Program-made: the position numbers and the translations under genes
Assembly (NCBI GenBank): GCA_964543235.1
Contig: CAZIXE010000041.1
Coordinates: 1 to 30,517, forward strand
Reading direction: 5' to 3'
DNA from: JANMMJ01 sp964543235
Lineage (GTDB): Bacteria; Pseudomonadota; Alphaproteobacteria; Rhizobiales; Aestuariivirgaceae
Length of the DNA: 30,517 bases
Notes under the pieces: model-generated
The model's input: only the letters and a program-made list of their open reading frames with translations
What the model was told of the DNA's origin: nothing
The model's database searches: none
Shown: piece after piece, positions 16,393 to 24,233 of the stretch
Numbering within the stretch: the stretch's first letter is position 1
Layout: the number at the start of each line of letters is the position of its first letter

Positions 16393-16408
16393 TTAACTAT
16401 TCATTAAC
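16393..16408 (+). promoter_or_regulatory. Full CtrA-type binding site upstream of the wcaJ-like gene
   Basis: TTAA at 16393, seven bases, then TTAAC at 16404-16408 match the CtrA consensus TTAA-N7-TTAAC exactly. It lies in the 124-base gap between the GT4 gene and the WcaJ-like gene, about 95 bases before the start codon, an intergenic position suited to a promoter. No clear -10 was assigned. Confidence 0.6.
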
Positions 16409-16502
16409 TGACGTCAATCTGCTTCGCTGATTGCTTGTCGGCATCAAACCGGCCGGCAGCAGCGGTCTGTGTGCGTTTCAATTTACGGCGAAAGAACAAG
16501 CA

Positions 16503-18014
16503 ATGCGTCAAGACCGGGGTATTCTTGACAGTGCGTTGACTGCTGGACCACTGTCTTTACTGTCTCACAGCAAGTTTCCAATCATTTCGAAAGACCTGCT
16601 CAATTCAGCTCCACTGATCTCGAGCCAGGTTCTATCGTCACTGGTGCGGGCGGGCGAAGGCCTGCTGGTGTTTCTCACTGGACTCATCGTCTGGACATCC
16701 TATGTGCCGTGGGCGGCGACCTCTGCCTATTACCTGCCTGTCCTGAGTGTGATGAGCCTCGGGGTTCCGGCACTGCTGCATCTCCTGGGCCTCTACAAGT
16801 TGGCCGCGCTGCAGCGAACGCTGGCGCAGGTTCCGCGCCTGTCGCTCGCCTGGATCGCGGTCTTCGGCGTCATGGCGATGGGTCTGTTCTTCACGAAGTT
16901 CGGCGCGGAATATTCCCGGGTATGGTTCGCAACGTGGTACGGCCTGGGGTTTGTGGTGCTCGTTGCCTACCGGGTTTGCGTCGCCGCAGTGGTAAGGCAT
17001 TGGAACCGGAACGGACAGCTGTCGCGGCGCGCCGTCCTGGTGGGCGGAGGGGCGCCCGCGGAGGAGCTTCTGCGCGCCATCCGGCGTTCCAAGGACAATG
17101 ACGTCAGGGTGGTGGGTATCTTCGACGACCGCGACGACGAGCGCTCGCCACGGATGGTGGCCAACGTCCCCAAGCTAGGCACCATCGAACAACTCGTCCC
17201 CTTCGTGCGGCGGACCCGTGTAGATCTGGTGCTGGTCACCTTCCCGCAATCGGCGGAAAACCGGCTGTTGCAAGTATTGCGGCGGCTGTGGATCCTGCCG
17301 GTCGATATCCGCATCAGCGCGCACAACCAGCGCCTGCGCTTCCGCCCGCGGGCCTATTCCTACATCGGCAATGTGCCGTTCCTCGATGTCTTCGACAAGC
17401 CGCTGACCGACTGGGGCGCGGTGCTGAAGGCCGCCGAGGACAAGGTCCTGGCTGCTATCGCGCTTATGGTCCTGGCACCGGCCATGCTCGCCATCGCGCT
17501 GGCCATCAAGCTTAACAGCAAGGGGCCGGTGCTGTTCCGGCAGAAGCGTTACGGCTTCAATAACGAGCTGATCGAGGTTCTGAAGTTCCGTTCGATGTAC
17601 GCCGACATGACTGACAGGAATGCTTCGCGACTTGTCACCAAGGGCGATCCGCGTGTCACCAGGGTCGGCGCGTTCATCCGCAAAACCAGTCTCGATGAGC
17701 TGCCACAGCTCATCAATGTGCTGAAGGGCGACCTGTCGCTGGTGGGCCCGCGGCCGCATGCAACGTTGGCCAAGGCCGAGGACAAGCTTTACGATGATGT
17801 GGTTGAGGAGTATTTCGCCCGGCACAAAGTCAAACCGGGAATCACCGGCTGGGCCCAGATCAACGGCTGGCGCGGGGAAACGGACACCGCCGAAAAAATC
17901 CAGCGGAGAGTAGAGCATGATCTCTATTACATCGAGAACTGGTCGTTCTTCATGGACCTCTATATTCTCATGCGCACGCCGTTTGCCCTGCTGAATACGG
18001 AGAACGCTTATTGA
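16503..18014 (+). CDS. WcaJ-type undecaprenyl-phosphate sugar phosphotransferase
   Basis: Polyisoprenyl-phosphate hexose-1-phosphate transferase that begins each repeat unit by moving a sugar phosphate, usually glucose 1-phosphate, from UDP-sugar to undecaprenyl phosphate in the inner membrane. The 503-residue protein has four N-terminal helices (about 45-170), a CoA_binding_3-like Rossmann domain starting RRAVLVGGGAPAEELL, a fifth hydrophobic helix near 330, and the catalytic bacterial sugar transferase domain. Catalytic motifs are VLFRQKRYG, VLKFRSM, the DELPQLINVLKGDLSLVGPRPH block and VKPGITGWAQINGWRGET. I start at ATG 16503; an in-frame TTG at 16431 gives non-conserved sequence and has no support. 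Its TGA overlaps the TTG start of the Wzy-like gene. Confidence 0.94.
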   Translation: MRQDRGILDSALTAGPLSLLSHSKFPIISKDLLNSAPLISSQVLSSLVRAGEGLLVFLTGLIVWTSYVPWAATSAYYLPVLSVMSLGVPALLHLLGLYKLAALQRTLAQVPRLSLAWIAVFGVMAMGLFFTKFGAEYSRVWFATWYGLGFVVLVAYRVCVAAVVRHWNRNGQLSRRAVLVGGGAPAEELLRAIRRSKDNDVRVVGIFDDRDDERSPRMVANVPKLGTIEQLVPFVRRTRVDLVLVTFPQSAENRLLQVLRRLWILPVDIRISAHNQRLRFRPRAYSYIGNVPFLDVFDKPLTDWGAVLKAAEDKVLAAIALMVLAPAMLAIALAIKLNSKGPVLFRQKRYGFNNELIEVLKFRSMYADMTDRNASRLVTKGDPRVTRVGAFIRKTSLDELPQLINVLKGDLSLVGPRPHATLAKAEDKLYDDVVEEYFARHKVKPGITGWAQINGWRGETDTAEKIQRRVEHDLYYIENWSFFMDLYILMRTPFALLNTENAY

Positions 18015-19300
18015 GCATCAGCCAGACTGCCGCTCTCTCCCGGCCCGGCCTCATGCTGGACCGGATCCAGAAGGGGTTGCTGTGGCTGATGTTCGCGATG
18101 GGCTGGCTTGTGATCATCGAGCCGTCGCCATCCGACCTCCTGTTCGTGCCGGTCGTGGTGGTCTTCCTGTTCTCGGGGTTGGTCATCCATGCGACCGCCG
18201 CCCCGCTGATCCTGTTCCTGCTGCTCTACAATCTCGGCGGCTTCATCAGCTATCTCGAAGTCTCCAACCAGACGAAGGCCTCGCTGTTCGTGATCACGTC
18301 GTTCTACATGGCGACGGTGGCGATGTTCCTTTCCTTCGTGGTTCCCGCCGATCCGATCGGGCGCATGCGGATCATCCGCAACGCCTGGATCATCGCCGCG
18401 GTTATTGCCGCCACCAACGGCATGATCGGCTATTTCAACGTCTTCGGCATGGGTGCAGCCTGGGCGCCGATCTGGCGCGCCCAGGGCACGTTCAAGGATC
18501 CGAACGTGCTGTCGACCTTTCTCATCCCGCCGGCGATCTTCCTCATCCAGGGCTTCCTGCTGGGGACGCAGCGCTGGAAACTGGTGTCGCTGGCGTCGCT
18601 GTTCATCATCCTCGCAGGTCTGTTCCTGGCGTTTTCTCGCGGCGCATGGCTGAACTTCCTTCTCTGCGCGACACTGCTCGTGATGGTGACGTTCATTGTG
18701 GCCGAACAAAAGCAGCTGCGCACGCGGATCATCATCCTGGTTATCCTCGGTGTCATTGCGGGGGTGATCCTGCTCACGGCACTCCTGTCAATTCCGCAGG
18801 TGCGCGACCTGTTCCTGATGCGCGCCAGCCTGGTCCAGCAGTATGACGCCGGCGAAACCGGGCGATTCGGCAATCAGCTGCGCAGCATTCCCCTGCTGCT
18901 CGAACACCCGTTCGGGTTCGGGCCGACCCTGTTCCGCGACATATTCGGACAGGATCCGCACAACGTGTACATGAATGGCTTTGCCTCCTACGGCTGGCTC
19001 GGCGGGTTCTCCTATATCGTCCTCTGTCTCAGCACCATCGCGGTGGGCTGGAAGATCATGTTCACGCGCACGCCGTGGCAGCATATCAGCATCGCCGTGT
19101 TCCTGCCGCTGCTCACGACCATGCTGCAGGGCGTACAGATCGACACCGATCACTGGCGGCACTTCTATGCTCTGCTGGGGCTCACCTGGGGCCTCTACGG
19201 GGCCACAGTGCTGCATGTGCGGCAGGTGAGGCTGACCGGGCAGGCACCGCCGCTTGCCGGAATTCCATCATCGCAACAGGGACTTGGGCGGGCAGAGTAG
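18011..19300 (+). CDS. Wzy/O-antigen-ligase family polysaccharide polymerase
   Basis: A polytopic inner-membrane protein of 429 residues with roughly ten to twelve hydrophobic helices and a Wzy_C-like core (LAFSRGAWLNFLLCATLLVMV), followed by a large periplasmic loop containing RFGNQLRSIPLLLEHPFGFGPTLF and DPHNVYMNGFASYGWLGG. The HN in DPHNVY and the arginine-rich loop are typical of O-antigen ligase and polymerase. Beside WcaJ-, GumC- and Wza-like genes it is best read as the polymerase that joins lipid-linked repeats at the periplasmic face; a ligase is the alternative. The start is TTG at 18011, overlapping the upstream TGA as TTGA, so translation is coupled. It ends 2 bases before the convergent tRNA-Pro gene. 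Confidence 0.88.
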   Translation: MSISQTAALSRPGLMLDRIQKGLLWLMFAMGWLVIIEPSPSDLLFVPVVVVFLFSGLVIHATAAPLILFLLLYNLGGFISYLEVSNQTKASLFVITSFYMATVAMFLSFVVPADPIGRMRIIRNAWIIAAVIAATNGMIGYFNVFGMGAAWAPIWRAQGTFKDPNVLSTFLIPPAIFLIQGFLLGTQRWKLVSLASLFIILAGLFLAFSRGAWLNFLLCATLLVMVTFIVAEQKQLRTRIIILVILGVIAGVILLTALLSIPQVRDLFLMRASLVQQYDAGETGRFGNQLRSIPLLLEHPFGFGPTLFRDIFGQDPHNVYMNGFASYGWLGGFSYIVLCLSTIAVGWKIMFTRTPWQHISIAVFLPLLTTMLQGVQIDTDHWRHFYALLGLTWGLYGATVLHVRQVRLTGQAPPLAGIPSSQQGLGRAE

Positions 19301-19302
19301 AA

Positions 19303-19379
19303 TGGTCGGAGCGACTGGATTCGAACCAGCGACCCCTACCCCCCCAGAGTAGTGCGCTACCGGGCTGCGCTACGCTCCG
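19303..19379 (-). tRNA. tRNA-Pro (anticodon GGG)
   Basis: A complete 77-nt cloverleaf read on the minus strand. The acceptor stem CGGAGCG pairs with CGCTCCG, with discriminator A and an encoded CCA. The D arm is GCGC/GCGC with loop AGCCCGGTA; the anticodon stem CTACT/GGTAG holds loop CTGGGGG, giving anticodon GGG (proline codons CCC and CCU); the T arm is GCTGG-TTCGAAT-CCAGT. It lies immediately beyond the Wzy-like stop and downstream of the MerR gene. Confidence 0.95.
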
Positions 19380-19427
19380 ACGTGGCGGGGGTATAACACC
19401 GGCTTTCCGGGGAGTAAAAGCAAAAAC

Positions 19428-19952
19428 TCAATCGGCTCCGAGGAGCTTGCGGGCCTGGCCCAGATCGACGAGCGCGGCCTTGAGAGAACCTAGCTGGCCC
19501 TCGCTGAGTTTGTAGATGGGCGGCGGCGGATCGTTGAGATCGGCGCCACGCGCCCTGGCCGGCGGTGCCTTGCCGACCGGCGGCGCCGAGCGGACGATGC
19601 GGGGTGCCGGCTTGGCCTTGCCCGGCCGTGGCACGCCATCGAGTTCAAGATCATGGGCGTCGCGCTTGCGGGCGGCAATTTCGCCACGCCCGATGCCGCC
19701 CACATAGGCTGCGCCCTCCTCGCGGAGAATGCGTTGTACGCCCTTGATGGTGTAGCCTTCGCCATAGAGCAACTTGCGGATGCCATGCAGGAGATCGACA
19801 TCGCCGGGACGGTAGAAACGGCGGCCGCCGCCGCGCTTCATCGGCTTGATCTGGGCGAAGCGTGTCTCCCAGAAGCGCAGGACATGCTGCGGAACATCGA
19901 GTTCGGTGGCGACCTCGCTGATCGTCCGGAAAGCCTCAGGCGCCTTTTCCAA
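19428..19952 (-). CDS. MerR-family transcriptional regulator
   Basis: A 174-residue protein with an N-terminal MerR winged helix-turn-helix (about 9-78): TISEVATELDVPQHVLRFWETRF is the recognition part and GGGRRFYRPGDVDLLHGIRKLLYGEGYTIKGVQRIL the wing and second helix pair. No metal-binding cysteines are present in the remainder, which is basic and proline-rich, and the last 40 residues form a helix. Orthologues beside ihfA are common in alphaproteobacteria, but no target is established to my knowledge. The start is TTG at 19950-19952, supported by GGAGAAGGA just upstream; no ATG fits the conserved start. It follows ihfA by 35 bases and is probably cotranscribed with it. Confidence 0.9.
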   Translation of the reverse strand: MEKAPEAFRTISEVATELDVPQHVLRFWETRFAQIKPMKRGGGRRFYRPGDVDLLHGIRKLLYGEGYTIKGVQRILREEGAAYVGGIGRGEIAARKRDAHDLELDGVPRPGKAKPAPRIVRSAPPVGKAPPARARGADLNDPPPPIYKLSEGQLGSLKAALVDLGQARKLLGAD

Positions 19953-19987
19953 AGTCCTTCTCCGCCGTCACAGCCAGCGGCGCTGGC

Positions 19988-20299
19988 TCAATCTTCACTT
20001 CCGCCTTCCAGGCCGTTCACCAGGTTCTTCATGACCTGGCTCGGCCGGAAGACCAGAACCCGTCTCGGGGTAATCGGGACTTCCTCACCGGTCTTCGGAT
20101 TGCGGCCGATGCGACCGCGCTTGCTGCGCACCATGAATGTGCCGAATGACGAGAGTTTGACGTTCTCACCCGCGACCAGGGCCTCGGAAACTGTGTCGAG
20201 GATCGACTTGACCAGGTCGGCGGATTCGGTTCGTGACAGGCCGATCTGGCGGTGTACCGCTTCACTGAGGTCCGCCCGCGTCAGTGTTTTGCCCGCCAT
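19988..20299 (-). CDS. ihfA: Integration host factor subunit alpha
   Basis: One subunit of the IHF heterodimer, which bends DNA at specific sites in replication, recombination and sigma-54 promoters. The 103-residue product is the normal length. The DNA-binding arm shows FGTFMVRSKRGRIGRNPKTGEEVPITPRRVLVFRPS, with the conserved GRNPKTG and the intercalating proline at the arm tip. ADLSEAVHRQIGLSRTESADLVKSIL is the N-terminal helical dimer region. The ATG has GAGGGG 4 bases upstream. A candidate promoter lies in the 96-base gap after fabH. The alpha rather than beta subunit is called from the arm sequence and the MerR neighbour. Confidence 0.95.
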   Translation of the reverse strand: MAGKTLTRADLSEAVHRQIGLSRTESADLVKSILDTVSEALVAGENVKLSSFGTFMVRSKRGRIGRNPKTGEEVPITPRRVLVFRPSQVMKNLVNGLEGGSED

Positions 20300-20327
20300 G
20301 AGATCCCCTCGCCTCTAGACGTGCAAG

Positions 20328-20356
20328 CTTTAACGCGAATGGCGGGGCGCGGTCAA
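20328..20356 (-). promoter_or_regulatory. Candidate ihfA promoter
   Basis: On the minus strand TTGACC (20356-20351), 17 bases, then TTAAAG (20333-20328). The -35 matches 5 of 6 bases; the -10 is poor. Its place about 28 bases before the ihfA start and after the fabH stop supports a separate ihfA-merR transcript. Confidence 0.4.
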
Positions 20357-20395
20357 CACAAAGTCTTGTGCGCTCTCAAAGACTTAGACGATGTG

Positions 20396-21367
20396 TCACC
20401 AGCGCACCAGGGCGGCCCCCCAGGTGAAGCCGCCGCCCATCGCCTCCATCAGGACCAGATTGCCCGGCTTGATGCGGCCGTCGCTGACAGCGCTATTGAG
20501 AGCCAGCGGAATGGAGGCGGCGGATGTGTTGCCGTGCTTGTCAAGGGTCATGACCACGCGCTCGTCAGGCACGCCGATCTTGCGGGCGGTACCTTCGAGA
20601 ATGCGCCGGTTGGCCTGGTGCGGCACGAACCAGTCGATGTCGGAAGGCTTCAGTCCGGCCTCTGCGATGGTGTTCTCCATGACATCGGCGATGTTGACGA
20701 CGGCATGCTTGAAGACCTCGCGGCCTTCCATGCGAAGATGGCCCACGGTCTGCGTGGCCGACGGTCCGCCATCAACGAAGAGCTTGTCGCGGTAGCGACC
20801 GTCGGAGCGGAGCTGAGTGTGGAGGATGCCGCGGTCCGTGCTGGTGCCATTGCCTTCGCCGGCCTTTAGGACCACGGCACCAGCGCCATCGCCGAACAGC
20901 ACGCAAGTGCTGCGGTCGCTCCAGTCTAGGATGCGCGAAAAAGTCTCGGCGCCGATGACCAGCGCACAACGGCACTGCCCGCAGCGGATGAAGTTGTCGG
21001 CGGTGGCGAGCGCATAGACAAAGCCCGAGCAGACCGCCTGGAGATCGAAGGCGGCACCATGGGCGATGCCAAGCTGGGCCTGTACGGTGGTAGCGGTCGC
21101 TGGGAAGGTCAGGTCGGGCGTCGAGGTTGCCAGGACAATGAGGTCGACATCGGTGGCCGGAACACCGGCGGCGGCGAGGGCTGCACGCGCGGCTTCTCGC
21201 GCGAGATCGGAGGTCTTCTCGCCATCGGCGGCGATGCGGCGTTCGCGGATGCCGGTGCGTTCGACAATCCATTCGTCGCTGGTCTCGACGATGCGGGCGA
21301 GGTCGGCATTGGTCATGACCCTTTGGGGGAGGTAGGCCCCCGAACCGATGATCACGGAGCGGCGCAT
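20396..21367 (-). CDS. fabH: 3-oxoacyl-ACP synthase III (KAS III)
   Basis: Condenses acetyl-CoA with malonyl-ACP to start type II fatty acid synthesis. The 323-residue enzyme has the thiolase-fold triad intact: C113 in AVCSGFVYAL, H250 in VPHQANRRI and N280 in KHGNTSAAS. The first motif TSDEWIVERTGIRERR and the C-terminal GGGFTWGAALVRW are also conserved. The reading frame continues 58 codons upstream through plsX in another frame; I choose the ATG at 21365-21367 because it begins the conserved RRSVIIGSGAYLPQ. It starts 7 bases after the plsX stop, so both genes are cotranscribed and feed lipid synthesis. Confidence 0.97.
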   Translation of the reverse strand: MRRSVIIGSGAYLPQRVMTNADLARIVETSDEWIVERTGIRERRIAADGEKTSDLAREAARAALAAAGVPATDVDLIVLATSTPDLTFPATATTVQAQLGIAHGAAFDLQAVCSGFVYALATADNFIRCGQCRCALVIGAETFSRILDWSDRSTCVLFGDGAGAVVLKAGEGNGTSTDRGILHTQLRSDGRYRDKLFVDGGPSATQTVGHLRMEGREVFKHAVVNIADVMENTIAEAGLKPSDIDWFVPHQANRRILEGTARKIGVPDERVVMTLDKHGNTSAASIPLALNSAVSDGRIKPGNLVLMEAMGGGFTWGAALVRW

Positions 21368-21374
21368 GGGTGCT

Positions 21375-22451
21375 TTATGCTTCTTTCCGGGCCCGGCTGA
21401 ATTCAATGACCGCGGCGCTGTGGCCCGCCATGAGGCGGTTCTTCTCGGCGATGTCATGGGCAATCTTGGCAGTGAGCTCGTTGCGCGCCATGTCGATCGC
21501 CACGTCGATCGCCGTGGCGAAGCCCAGCGCGTCGGTGCCACCGTGGCTCTTCACGACGACGCCATTGAGGCCGAGAAATACGCCGCCATTGTGTTTGCGC
21601 GGATCCATACGATCACGCAGCATGGCAAATGCACCCGAGGCCAGGGCGGCGCCGAGCCGGGAAATCAGGGTGCGGTTGAGGGCGAGTTTCAGGTAGGTGG
21701 TGAGCTGCTTGGCCGTACCTTCGGCAGTCTTGAGGGCGATGTTGCCGGTGAACCCCTCGGTCACCACCACATCGACGGTGCCCTTGCCGATGTCATCGCC
21801 TTCCACGAAACCGCAGTACTCGATCGGCAATTTCGACTCGCGCAGCATCTGGCCGGCTTCCTTGACCTGCTCGACGCCCTTGATCTCCTCGACGCCGATA
21901 TTGAGCAGGCCGACGGTCGGCCGCTCGAGCCCGAACATGGCGCGGGCCATGGCCTCGCCCATGATGGCAAACTCGACCAGTTCGATGGCATCGGCGCCGA
22001 TCGTCGCGCCGACATCGAGCACGATGCTCTCGCCGCGCAGCGTCGGCCATACCGCGGCAATGGCCGGGCGTGAGATGCCCGGCAGGGTCTTGAGCAGGAA
22101 GCGGGACATGGCCATCAGGGCGCCGGTATTGCCGGCCGACACGGTGGCCTGGGCTTCGCCGTCCTTCACCGCCTGGATCGCCTGCCACATGCTGCTCTTG
22201 CCGCGGCCGTGCCGGAGCGCCTTGCTCGGCTTGTCGTCCATGGCGATCCACACATCGGTATGGCGCACTTCCGCCTTTGCGGCAAGCTTCGGCAGCCTGG
22301 CCAGAATCGGCTCGATCCGGCGGCAGTCGCCATACAGCAGGAAGCGGTATTCGGGATGGCGGATGGCGGCCAGCTCGGCGCCCGGCAACACCATGTCCGG
22401 TCCCAGATCGCCGCCCATCGCGTCGAGGGATATCATCGGATGTGCGGTCAT
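21375..22451 (-). CDS. plsX: Phosphate acyltransferase PlsX
   Basis: Converts acyl-ACP to acyl-phosphate, the acyl donor for PlsY in phosphatidic acid synthesis; a peripheral membrane enzyme. The 358-residue product shows ISLDAMGGDLGPDMVLPGA at the N-terminus, SAGNTGALMA near 105-114, and FGLERPTVGLLNIGVEE, VVVTEGFTGNIALKTAEG and GGVFLGLNGVVVKSHGG in the C-terminal half, all family signatures. The ATG start overlaps by 4 bases (ATGA) the stop of a 32-codon ORF filling the space to DUF177. It forms the lipid pair plsX-fabH. Confidence 0.97.
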   Translation of the reverse strand: MTAHPMISLDAMGGDLGPDMVLPGAELAAIRHPEYRFLLYGDCRRIEPILARLPKLAAKAEVRHTDVWIAMDDKPSKALRHGRGKSSMWQAIQAVKDGEAQATVSAGNTGALMAMSRFLLKTLPGISRPAIAAVWPTLRGESIVLDVGATIGADAIELVEFAIMGEAMARAMFGLERPTVGLLNIGVEEIKGVEQVKEAGQMLRESKLPIEYCGFVEGDDIGKGTVDVVVTEGFTGNIALKTAEGTAKQLTTYLKLALNRTLISRLGAALASGAFAMLRDRMDPRKHNGGVFLGLNGVVVKSHGGTDALGFATAIDVAIDMARNELTAKIAHDIAEKNRLMAGHSAAVIEFSRARKEA

Positions 22452-22546
22452 GCTTTCGGGTTTGCCTCGGGTGACACGGTCTCGGGCACAGGGCTAGGGT
22501 GACGGGGCACCATAGACAACAGCATCGGCAAAACCAACGAAAACAT
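22448..22546 (-). CDS. Small ORF (32 aa) bridging DUF177 and plsX
   Basis: A 33-codon frame including stop exactly fills the gap between DUF177 and plsX. Its ATG (22546-22544) shares one base with the DUF177 stop (TGATG), and its TGA overlaps the plsX start (ATGA). The product begins with a hydrophobic stretch (MFSLVLPMLLSMV) and ends in a Pro-rich hydrophilic tail. There is no strong Shine-Dalgarno sequence, so translation would rely on reinitiation after DUF177. I know no family for it. It could encode a small protein, serve only to carry ribosomes to plsX, or be chance. Confidence 0.35.
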   Translation of the reverse strand: MFSLVLPMLLSMVPRHPSPVPETVSPEANPKA

Positions 22547-23079
22547 CAGCGGCGCCGGGGACCGCCCCGGAGCCGGGCAAGTTCCGCAAAGGGTGTCCGG
22601 CTTTCGCCCCTGTCGCTGCCGCCCCCACTGCTGACAGGACTGAATGCCACGCCGGGCTTGCGCGGATAGGGGTCAATGGCCAGCGCCAGAGACTCGCCCA
22701 CCAGTTCACCGAGGTCGATTTCACCGTCGCGGATGAGATCGACATCCTCATCGGCTGCTTCCTGGTCATCGCCATGAAATGCGGTTGCAGGCAGAAAGAA
22801 TCTCTCAATTTCGACGTGCATCTCGGTGTCGAATTCCTCGAGCGTCACCACGCAGGTCTGGGTCACGCGGGCCCTGACCGCGCCATGCACCCGCAGGCCC
22901 TTGCCACGGGCCGGCTCGATCACAAGGCTTGCGGTCAGGGCGTGCAGTGCCGGGACGCCGAGCCTGGCGGCGAGCCGTGTACATTCCTCGGCATCTGCCG
23001 CGATCCGTTCCTCGCAGCCGGCAGCCGGCACCCGGTCGGCACGCAGCGGCCGCGACAGTTCTGGCGGAGGGGCGCGCAT
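22546..23079 (-). CDS. DUF177 (YceD-like) protein
   Basis: A 177-residue member of the YceD/DUF177 family, linked in other bacteria and plastids to 23S rRNA or large-subunit biogenesis and commonly encoded near rpmF and plsX. The core shows LVIEPARGKGLRVHGAVRARVTQTCVVTLEEF near 50-83 and the late EIDLGELVGESLALAIDPYPRKPG near 120-143, the most conserved family block. In this window rpmF (L32) is not adjacent, as is usual in alphaproteobacteria. The ATG shares one base with the upstream chaperone stop (TGATG), indicating coupled translation. Confidence 0.9.
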   Translation of the reverse strand: MRAPPPELSRPLRADRVPAAGCEERIAADAEECTRLAARLGVPALHALTASLVIEPARGKGLRVHGAVRARVTQTCVVTLEEFDTEMHVEIERFFLPATAFHGDDQEAADEDVDLIRDGEIDLGELVGESLALAIDPYPRKPGVAFSPVSSGGGSDRGESRTPFAELARLRGGPRRR

Positions 23080-23609
23080 CAGGGCTCCGGAAAACTGACC
23101 TCGCCGGCCAGCATGCGCTGCGGCAACTGTGCGCGCAAGCCGGCATCGGCCCGGCGCAGATAGGCGGCAAGACTTGCGACGCCGGATGGCGGCGCGGCGC
23201 CCGGCCAGATATTGCGGGCGAGGGCGGCGGCCAGGGCCTCGCCGTCGGCGTCGAGGGCCTCGCCATAGGCGCGCAGGCGGCCGTAGAAGACCTCGGCCAT
23301 GCGTCGTACCTTCTTGCCAACCGACAGGTCGCCGGTGCCCATTTCACGGAGCGAGCGGTCCATGTCGCGGAAGAACTCGTCGATCAGGTCCTGGCAGAAG
23401 CCCTGCTTTGACTGAGGGGCAGCAGCGGCGGCGGTGCGCAGCACCAGGATCGTGTGCAGGGCGATCATCTCGAAGCGGCCGTCGAGCGTGTCAGGCACAT
23501 CATGGCCGGCATAGAGCCGCGGGTGCCGCGCGGCGGCCACAATCGCCTCATAAACGGCTCGTTCAGGTTTCTGCGGCAACCATCGCCGCAATGCGCGTGC
23601 CAGGGTCAT
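23079..23609 (-). CDS. Ubiquinol-cytochrome c chaperone family protein (CBP3/UQCC1-like)
   Basis: A 176-residue homologue of the mitochondrial Cbp3/UQCC1 chaperone, which helps assemble cytochrome b into the bc1 complex. Conserved features are YEAIVAAARHPRLYAGHDVPDTLDGRFEMIALHTILVLR near 21-60 and a helical region QDLIDEFFRDMDRSLREMGTGDLSVGKKVRRMAEVFYGRLRAY. The longer frame starts 21 codons earlier, but the ATG at 23607-23609 has GGAGGT just upstream and opens the typical LARALRRW sequence. It is divergent from the BamE-like gene across only 57 bases and leads chaperone-DUF177-plsX-fabH. Known assembly role in mitochondria; the bacterial role is inferred. Confidence 0.92.
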   Translation of the reverse strand: MTLARALRRWLPQKPERAVYEAIVAAARHPRLYAGHDVPDTLDGRFEMIALHTILVLRTAAAAAPQSKQGFCQDLIDEFFRDMDRSLREMGTGDLSVGKKVRRMAEVFYGRLRAYGEALDADGEALAAALARNIWPGAAPPSGVASLAAYLRRADAGLRAQLPQRMLAGEVSFPEP

Positions 23610-23666
23610 CGGGGACCTCCGGTGGCGCCGGGCGGCACGGTTGCAGGGGATATGTTCAGGGTCTGC

Positions 23667-24164
23667 ATGCATTCACTTTCAAAAACCATGGCCGGCGCGC
23701 TCATGGGCTGCGCGCTCCTCCTCGCCGCTGCCTGCACCCCAACTGTCGATCACCGTGGCTATCTGGCCAAGCCCGGCAGCTTCGACCAGATCCAGAACGG
23801 CATGAGCAAGGAACAGGTCGAAGGCATATTGGGTTCGCCCTCGACCACCGCAAGCATCAACTATCAGGGCGACAGCTACTACTACATTTCAAGCGTTACG
23901 GAACAGAAGGCTTTTCTGAAACCGAAGGAGCTCAGCCGCGAGGTCATAGTCATCCGTTTCGACCAGAACGACCAGGTCTCCAGTTTCGCACAGTACGGGC
24001 TTGAGGACGGGCGCATCATCGATCTCAACACCCGCGAGACGCCAACCAAGGGCCGCGAATACACTTTCCTGCAGCAGTTCTTCGGTTCCGTCGGCAAGCC
24101 AGGCGGCACGGCTGTGCGGCCAACATCGCCAACCGCAGGTCCGGGGTCGGGCGGCGGCTTCTGA
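23667..24164 (+). CDS. bamE: BamE/OmlA-family outer-membrane lipoprotein
   Basis: A 165-residue lipoprotein of the SmpA/OmlA family, a small subunit of the BAM complex that inserts outer-membrane beta-barrels. The signal ends in lipobox LAAAC (cysteine about 27). The BamE fold follows: FDQIQNGMSKEQVEGILGSPSTTA is the helix pair with the conserved G-x-P turn, and SYYYISSVTEQKAFLKPKELSREVIVIRFDQNDQVSSF gives the beta strands. I start at ATG 23667, which has AGGG 5 bases upstream; an ATG 15 bases earlier has a Shine-Dalgarno that is too close. The Gly/Pro-rich C-terminus is not part of the fold. Confidence 0.92.
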   Translation: MHSLSKTMAGALMGCALLLAAACTPTVDHRGYLAKPGSFDQIQNGMSKEQVEGILGSPSTTASINYQGDSYYYISSVTEQKAFLKPKELSREVIVIRFDQNDQVSSFAQYGLEDGRIIDLNTRETPTKGREYTFLQQFFGSVGKPGGTAVRPTSPTAGPGSGGGF

Positions 24165-24233
24165 TCGCCGCTGCCCGGCATTGCCGGCTGACGCAGGCTT
24201 TGGCATCCTCGCCGTCACGAGGTTTGGGGGCAC

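Noticed and set aside
16431..16502. TTG start 72 bases upstream for the WcaJ-like gene
   Set aside because: The additional residues are not conserved and no Shine-Dalgarno sequence precedes the TTG; ATG 16503 is preferred.
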